This document shows positions 6,145-9,704 of a stretch of 9,704 nucleotides of DNA, in pieces. The DNA is taken from assembly GCA_002346535.1 (NCBI GenBank), contig DDZZ01000058.1, positions 1 to 9,704 of the forward strand. Direction: 5' to 3'. Source of the stretch: Opitutales bacterium UBA2995 (GTDB lineage: Bacteria; Verrucomicrobiota; Verrucomicrobiia; Opitutales; UBA2995). The notes under the pieces are model-generated. The model worked only from the letters and a program-made list of their open reading frames with translations. It was not told the origin of the DNA and made no database searches. Within the stretch, counting starts at the first letter, position 1. Each line of letters opens with the position of its first letter. The position numbers and the translations under genes are program-made.

Positions 6145-6554
6145 CAGGATCGATAACGGGCTTAGTTGCGCTCTTATTTAGCACAACAGGACCCCCATTG
6201 CTAATTTACGGGCGTACTCGTGGTTGGGATGGATCCAGATTTCGCCGCTTTGCCCAACCGGTTTTTCTCTGGGGTGCGTTGCTAGCGTGTCTGAGATACT
6301 ACTACGCTTCGAAAGCAGACCCTGTATTTTCGACAGCATGGGACAACCTCATGGTTACCGCGGTTATGTCTTTTCCCGTTGTCTTGATTGCATTTGGGTT
6401 TGTCGTCTGCTCCGGAACGCTGCTTGGCAACTTCGCCAACAGGCGCCTTGCCGATAGGGGCGAAAAGGGGAAATTCGTATTTGAGATTCTGTTTTGTGGT
6501 TTTTTGGCAATACTTGGGATTTCCATGATTTGGCGAAACCTCACCCAGATCTAA
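6141..6554 (+). pseudogene. TauE/SafE-family permease, C-terminal half
   Basis: The frame is open from 6117 without an early ATG; recognisable sequence starts right after repeat copy C. It begins AGSITGLVALLFSTTGPPLL, matching the glycine-rich start of the second structural repeat in TauE/SafE (sulfite/sulfonate exporter) permeases. IYGRTRGWDGSRFRR follows, then about three further hydrophobic segments ending FLAILGISMIW. Intact members are about 250 residues with two such halves, so the first half is missing. It would sit in the inner membrane, but the half-protein is unlikely to work unless it pairs. An ATG at 6198 exists but would drop the motif. Confidence 0.7.
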
Positions 6555-6738
6555 TACAACCAAAGAGGGTCGAACAACGCGTGGCTTTCCTGTGGGCTGC
6601 CCGCGGCGTGCCGAAAGTTTCATGCCAGTTCCACCTTCAATCTTGAAATCGGAGCGCGTCCTTAGCCCGCATAAATCACAAAATTCGTCGCGAGAGGGTG
6701 CGGCTCATTTCGGAGACTGCTAAATCCATGGGCCGCTG
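6555..6738. other. Gene-free stretch
   Basis: Between the permease remnant and the minus-strand fragment ending at 6739 I see no convincing gene, RNA or repeat. A minus-strand frame starting MKLSARRGQPTG at 6623 overlaps the permease on the other strand and is probably a shadow. Confidence 0.4.
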
Positions 6739-6870
6739 TTAATGCTTTTTCTTTCGTTTGTCATCCAGGTTGGATCTAATTTCTTCGTCGCCTAATAGGT
6801 TAATAATTCCTATATCTTGTCTCGCAGCTAGCCAAGCTGCTTGAACTACCCCAGCTGCTATTGCCCGCAC
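6739..6870 (-). pseudogene. Unidentified C-terminal fragment joined to the Gfo/Idh remnant
   Basis: A minus-strand frame (GTG at 6870 as nominal start, TAA at 6739) gives 43 residues that look like a real C-terminus: GVVQAAWLAARQDIGIINLL, then GDEEIRSNLDD and a basic KRKKKH tail. It is in a different frame from the Gfo/Idh N-terminus and begins where that loses its family pattern, so a second gene's end was joined here out of frame. The helical tail is weakly reminiscent of several oligomeric cytoplasmic enzymes; I cannot name the family. Confidence 0.4.
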
Positions 6871-7066
6871 CTATGAAAGCGCAACGTACCGTTTTCAGTT
6901 TGGGTGCGGCGAAATCGCCCATATACCGGGCTCCAATTGACCGGGCAGGGATATCTGAAGCGCTTAACGGCTTGGAAGCACCGCCTACAATGCTCGTAGT
7001 TCCAAGCGCTGCCAGGGATTTCAGAAAATTACGTCGAGAATCATTTTGGGTTTTGATTATTTTCAT
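6800..7066 (-). pseudogene. Gfo/Idh/MocA-family oxidoreductase, N-terminal fragment with Tat signal
   Basis: Residues 1-68 are typical of secreted Gfo/Idh/MocA proteins: a twin-arginine signal SRRNFLKSLAALG (R11-R12), a linker, then VRCAFIGAG (60-68), the first strand and glycine turn of the NAD(P)-binding Rossmann fold. After residue 68 the pattern collapses into a serine-rich string ending at 6800. At the same place another frame carries a different protein end, so the join is near 6862-6870. Intact members are about 400-450 residues and act on sugars, here in the periplasm. No dinucleotide-binding fold remains, so it is not functional. Confidence 0.75.
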
Positions 7067-7135
7067 GGGATGACTGGGTACTATTAAGAGGATTATTCGA
7101 TTGGCTTTAGTGAACGGATATTAAACCACCTGGTC

Positions 7136-7153
7136 TTGTTAAGGGGATAACAA
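7136..7153. promoter_or_regulatory. 18-base palindrome, possible operator
   Basis: TTGTTA and TAACAA flank AGGGGA. It lies about 70-87 bases upstream of the Gfo/Idh start (minus strand) and just past the SSS transporter stop. The right half contains GGATAACAAT, which also occurs in the E. coli lac operator, so a LacI-family site is conceivable. With a 6-bp arm it may be chance. Confidence 0.25.
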
Positions 7154-7185
7154 TGACGGGCGGTTTCTCATAATTTGTTAGAAAC

Positions 7186-8988
7186 TTAAATTTGTGTAAG
7201 ACCTGATTCCCTATCCCTGGTTTGAGAAACAATTAAATATACTACCACTGAGATTACGAATATCAGTAAGGGGATGCCTATAAGGAACTGACCATAAATG
7301 ATTTTTCCTACACCGAATATTAATCCATATACGGATAAAATCGCAAGAATAGCTTTGGCGATTTGAGGCCTCAGCTTCTCGGCAGGAGGCAGTAAGAGGT
7401 GTTCGCTCTCGCGAACCTTTTTCCAACCGCTTCCTCCGGGACGGGCTTTTCGATAAAAGGCAGCCAGGATTTTCATATCGGTAGGAGGGGTCAATAAAGT
7501 GACGCTAATCCATATTATGGTTGTAAGTCCGATGCCGCTGATCAACTCCAACCACCACGCCCATCCGGGATCAACCAGCTTGAATAATACCGCTATGATG
7601 AAGGAAGCACTCATGGCCGCCAGTTCGCTAAAGGCATTGATACGCCACCAGAACCATCGCAAAAGGAAAAGCAATCCTGTGCCCGCTCCCACCTGGAGTA
7701 TTATTTTGAAAGTATCCAAAGCGCTTTCCAATTGAAGGGCCAACCATCCGGCAACAACCATCATTGAGGCGGTGGAGATACGTCCTACCCTCACCAGTTG
7801 CTTCTCAGTGGCTCCGGGATTGATGAATCGTTTGTAGAGGTCGTTGGTGACATAGGATGAGCCCCAATTCAATAGAGTGGAAACGGTCGACATATAGGCT
7901 GCGATTAAAGATGCCATTACCAATCCCAGCCAACCAACTGGCAGAAAAGTCAACATCGCCGGATAAGCAAGATCATGCCCAATAATGCCAGCATCAATAT
8001 GGGGGAAAGCCTCCTGAATGCTGTCCAATGTGGGAAAAACGACCAAAGAGGCCAAGGCTACCAGGATCCACGGCCAAGGACGTAATCCGTAATGTGCGAA
8101 ATTGAAGAAGAAGGCGGCCCCGGTGGCGTTGCGTTCATTCTTTGCAGCCAGCATGCGTTGAACCGTGGAACCGCCACCACCCGGTTCCGATCCCGGATAC
8201 CAGACGCTCCACCACTGCACAAGAAGGGGAATAACCAAAAGCGTCATACATAAATTCAGACTTTGAGTAGTCCACGCACCAGTTGCATCTCTCTCTATGG
8301 TTGGAAAGAACTCGAGTTTTCCAACCACATCGGGATGATTAAAAAGGGCCGATAAGGAACCGATTTCCACGTGGCGAATTGAAAAATAAGCAGCTGCAAA
8401 GGAACCGATCATCGCTACAATAAAAAGAATAAAGTCAGTGATAACCACTCCTCGAAAACCTCCAACTGAAGAGAAGATTACCGTCACGGACGCGGCCAAC
8501 AAGATGGACTGTAGCGGACTCAGGCCAAGCATGACGCTGCCGATTTTTATTGCGGCAAGGGATACTGAAGCTATGCCCAAAATATTGAATAAGACGCCGA
8601 GATAAATAGCTCGGAATCCTCTCAGGAATGCGGCGCTTTTCCCACTGTAGCGTGACTCGTAAAACTCGATATCCGTCATCAACTCCAACCTGCGCCAAAG
8701 CTTGGCGTAAAGAAATACAGTGACCATTCCGGTTATTAGAAAAGCCCACCACACCCAGTTGCCCGCAACGCCATGCTGCCGCACGATATCGGTAACCAGA
8801 TTTGGCGTATCAGTGGAGAAAGTAGTCGCCACCATAGAGAAACCCAGTAGCCACCAGGGCATATTTCGCCCACCCAAAAAGAATTGTTTGATATTCTTTC
8901 CGGCCAGGCGGCCGGCAAGGAGCCCAATCGCTAAAACAAGGACAAAGTAGAGGACAATTATGATCCAGTCAGTTACTTCAAGTATCAT
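7186..8988 (-). CDS. Sodium:solute symporter (SSS/SLC5 family)
   Basis: A complete 600-residue inner-membrane transporter, the normal size for sugar-type SSS members. It begins with a hydrophobic helix, WIIIVLYFVLVLAIGLLAG. The family pattern FFLGGRNMPWWLLGFSMVAT follows, then the GFRGVVITDFILF helix. A loop reads GSEPGGGGSTVQRMLAAKNE, then ALRPWPWI-like HYGLRPWPWILVALAS. The Na+-site region is YMSTVSTLLNWGSSYVTNDL. About 13-14 membrane segments are visible, with a long linker near 520-555 before the last helices. It would drive uptake of a sugar or related solute with Na+. The ATG at 8988 has no clear Shine-Dalgarno. Downstream on the same strand lies the Gfo/Idh remnant 120 bases away, possibly once co-expressed. 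No damage seen. Confidence 0.93.
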   Translation of the reverse strand: MILEVTDWIIIVLYFVLVLAIGLLAGRLAGKNIKQFFLGGRNMPWWLLGFSMVATTFSTDTPNLVTDIVRQHGVAGNWVWWAFLITGMVTVFLYAKLWRRLELMTDIEFYESRYSGKSAAFLRGFRAIYLGVLFNILGIASVSLAAIKIGSVMLGLSPLQSILLAASVTVIFSSVGGFRGVVITDFILFIVAMIGSFAAAYFSIRHVEIGSLSALFNHPDVVGKLEFFPTIERDATGAWTTQSLNLCMTLLVIPLLVQWWSVWYPGSEPGGGGSTVQRMLAAKNERNATGAAFFFNFAHYGLRPWPWILVALASLVVFPTLDSIQEAFPHIDAGIIGHDLAYPAMLTFLPVGWLGLVMASLIAAYMSTVSTLLNWGSSYVTNDLYKRFINPGATEKQLVRVGRISTASMMVVAGWLALQLESALDTFKIILQVGAGTGLLFLLRWFWWRINAFSELAAMSASFIIAVLFKLVDPGWAWWLELISGIGLTTIIWISVTLLTPPTDMKILAAFYRKARPGGSGWKKVRESEHLLLPPAEKLRPQIAKAILAILSVYGLIFGVGKIIYGQFLIGIPLLIFVISVVVYLIVSQTRDRESGLTQI

Positions 8989-9006
8989 AATTGAAGTGAT
9001 TTCTAA

Positions 9007-9144
9007 TTAGGCCGATTATTGGCGTCCTTAGCCGAACAATATTCGGGATTAGAATGTACTCAAAAAAGAGCCTCAGAACTGCTCGCGAGCTATTATTTGA
9101 AAGGCTATGATCCATTGACAGAGAACGATAAGAATCCATTATAA
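9007..9144 (+). pseudogene. Possible C-terminal protein fragment
   Basis: A plus-strand frame open for 46 codons (after TAA at 9004-9006) with protein-like content, RASELLASYYLKGYDPLTEN, ending in TAA at 9142-9144. TTG at 9019 is the only candidate start. Family unknown. It converges with the short ORF on the other strand, the stops lying in TTATAA. A chance frame is possible. Confidence 0.25.
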
Positions 9145-9279
9145 TTTTAATATTAAAATAATAGTGTCACCCTCGGAATTCAGAACTATCTCGGTATCGT
9201 CTCCTTCAACATCGAGCCTTTCGGCAAGTAGTCCATTGAGGGTTATCAGGAACAGGAAAAAGATGGAGAGGCGCTTCAT
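9139..9279 (-). CDS. Short exported peptide, 46 residues, perhaps truncated
   Basis: ATG at 9279 gives MKRLSIFFLFLITLNGLLA, a good signal peptide, followed by an acidic stretch (ERLDVEGDDTEIVLNSEGD) and a hydrophobic end, IILILKL. The coding end lies in an AT-only palindrome (9144-9159), where a longer gene could have been cut. No Shine-Dalgarno is clear and the family is unknown. It sits between the SSS gene and the Sel1 protein, on the same strand as both. Confidence 0.4.
   Translation of the reverse strand: MKRLSIFFLFLITLNGLLAERLDVEGDDTEIVLNSEGDTIILILKL
9144..9159. repeat. 16-base AT-only palindrome
   Basis: ATTTTAATATTAAAAT is its own reverse complement. It lies at the meeting point of two short convergent frames. 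It could act as a weak bidirectional terminator or an AT-rich binding site, or be chance in AT-rich DNA. Confidence 0.35.
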
Positions 9280-9358
9280 TAATTTAACATAACAAAGCTA
9301 GGAAATTCTGAAAAGGAATTTAGGAATGTTTTTTTAAAACACTCGAAGGGTAAGTGGG

Positions 9359-9704
9359 CTAATTGATTAACTTCGGGTTGGCCTTAATCATTTCTCGGGA
9401 GAGCTTTTGAGCTTCTGCAATTTGCTCTTTGGTCATTTTTTCGGCGACTTCCTGTTTCAATTCCTTACTGAGTTCAACCCCATTAGCGGCAGCGATGTTA
9501 AACCAAACATACGCTTGGACTTTGTCTTCTATCACGCCTTGCCCCATATAATATGAACCACCAAGCTCATACTGAGCTTCAGCGTCCCCTTGTTCAGCAG
9601 CGGCTTTCTCTTTAGCAGTTAGTTCCGCAGCTTTTTTTCCCACAATGTTAAACTTTTTGAGGGGTTTCTCTTTATAGTATTTTCCAGTAATCAACGATTC
9701 ATCC
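9359..9704 (-). CDS. Sel1-like repeat protein, 5' end beyond window
   Basis: The frame is open through the right edge (DES before the TTG at 9694), so the beginning lies outside; the TAG stop is at 9359. Sel1/TPR-like repeat pattern: AAEQGDAEAQYELGGSYYMG, then GVIEDKVQAYVWFNIAAANG, where the usual AeqGda.AQy.LG..Y..G and A..W...AA.G positions are kept. A lysine- and glutamate-rich helix follows (SKELKQEVAEKMTKEQIAEA) before the end. Sel1 proteins are alpha-solenoid scaffolds for protein contacts, often exported; here only one and a half repeats are in view. No recognisable link to the sugar genes. A T-rich stretch about 25 bases past the stop lacks a good stem. Confidence 0.8.
   Translation of the reverse strand, partial: DESLITGKYYKEKPLKKFNIVGKKAAELTAKEKAAAEQGDAEAQYELGGSYYMGQGVIEDKVQAYVWFNIAAANGVELSKELKQEVAEKMTKEQIAEAQKLSREMIKANPKLIN

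Noticed and set aside
6282..6623. 113-codon minus-strand frame
   Set aside because: It overlaps the recognisable TauE/SafE half on the other strand and has no recognisable motif.
7138..7166. TTAAGGGGATAACAAT then GGGCGGTT, resembling a decayed repeat copy
   Set aside because: The alignment needs several gaps and the segment is better described by its own palindrome at 7136-7153.
1..9704. CRISPR arrays, rRNA, complete tRNA, transposase, integrase or reverse transcriptase
   Set aside because: No regular repeat-spacer pattern, conserved RNA segments or recombinase motifs were seen on either strand.

Overview
The window looks like a degraded carbohydrate-use locus from a heterotroph, most likely Verrucomicrobiota or a related PVC-group lineage. 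That guess rests on the gene mix: formylglycine-type sulfatase, GH32 and GH39 pieces, enolase-superfamily sugar-acid enzyme, GPH and SSS sugar transporters, and a Tat-exported Gfo/Idh/MocA protein. It also rests on the scarcity of clear Shine-Dalgarno sites. No marker gene is present, so the assignment is inference.

Plus-strand left part (1-2200): a repeat joined to the tail of a Toprim-protein gene, then the C-terminal part of a GH39-like glycosidase. A complete mandelate racemase-like sugar-acid enzyme overlaps it by GTGA. A DHDPS/KDG-aldolase family gene follows and is cut after about 76 codons by a second copy of the repeat. Together these look like the remains of an operon that released a sugar acid and passed it through a lactone or dehydration step to an aldolase/dehydratase.

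Middle (2200-4630): a gene-poor stretch with a tandem repeat, a likely terminator and a tRNA 3'-end-like piece (minus strand), then a minus-strand Toprim gene, then an apparently complete GPH-family sugar:cation symporter on the plus strand.

Minus-strand block (4680-6085): small gene remnants, an in-frame chimera of a sulfatase N-terminus with a GH32 C-terminal beta-sandwich, and a small secreted protein.

Right part (6110-9704): a third repeat copy joined to the C-terminal half of a TauE/SafE permease, a Gfo/Idh/MocA N-terminus joined out of frame to an unidentified C-terminal piece, a complete 600-residue SSS sodium:solute symporter, short ORFs, and a Sel1-repeat protein running off the window.

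The striking feature is the density of joins where one gene is cut and a piece of another begins. Only the MR-family enzyme, the GPH transporter, the SSS transporter and the small secreted protein look intact. No complete new system, transposase, integrase, CRISPR array or rRNA was seen. The likely explanations are a decaying mobile-element hotspot, a genome losing genes, or misassembly; sequence alone cannot decide between them.
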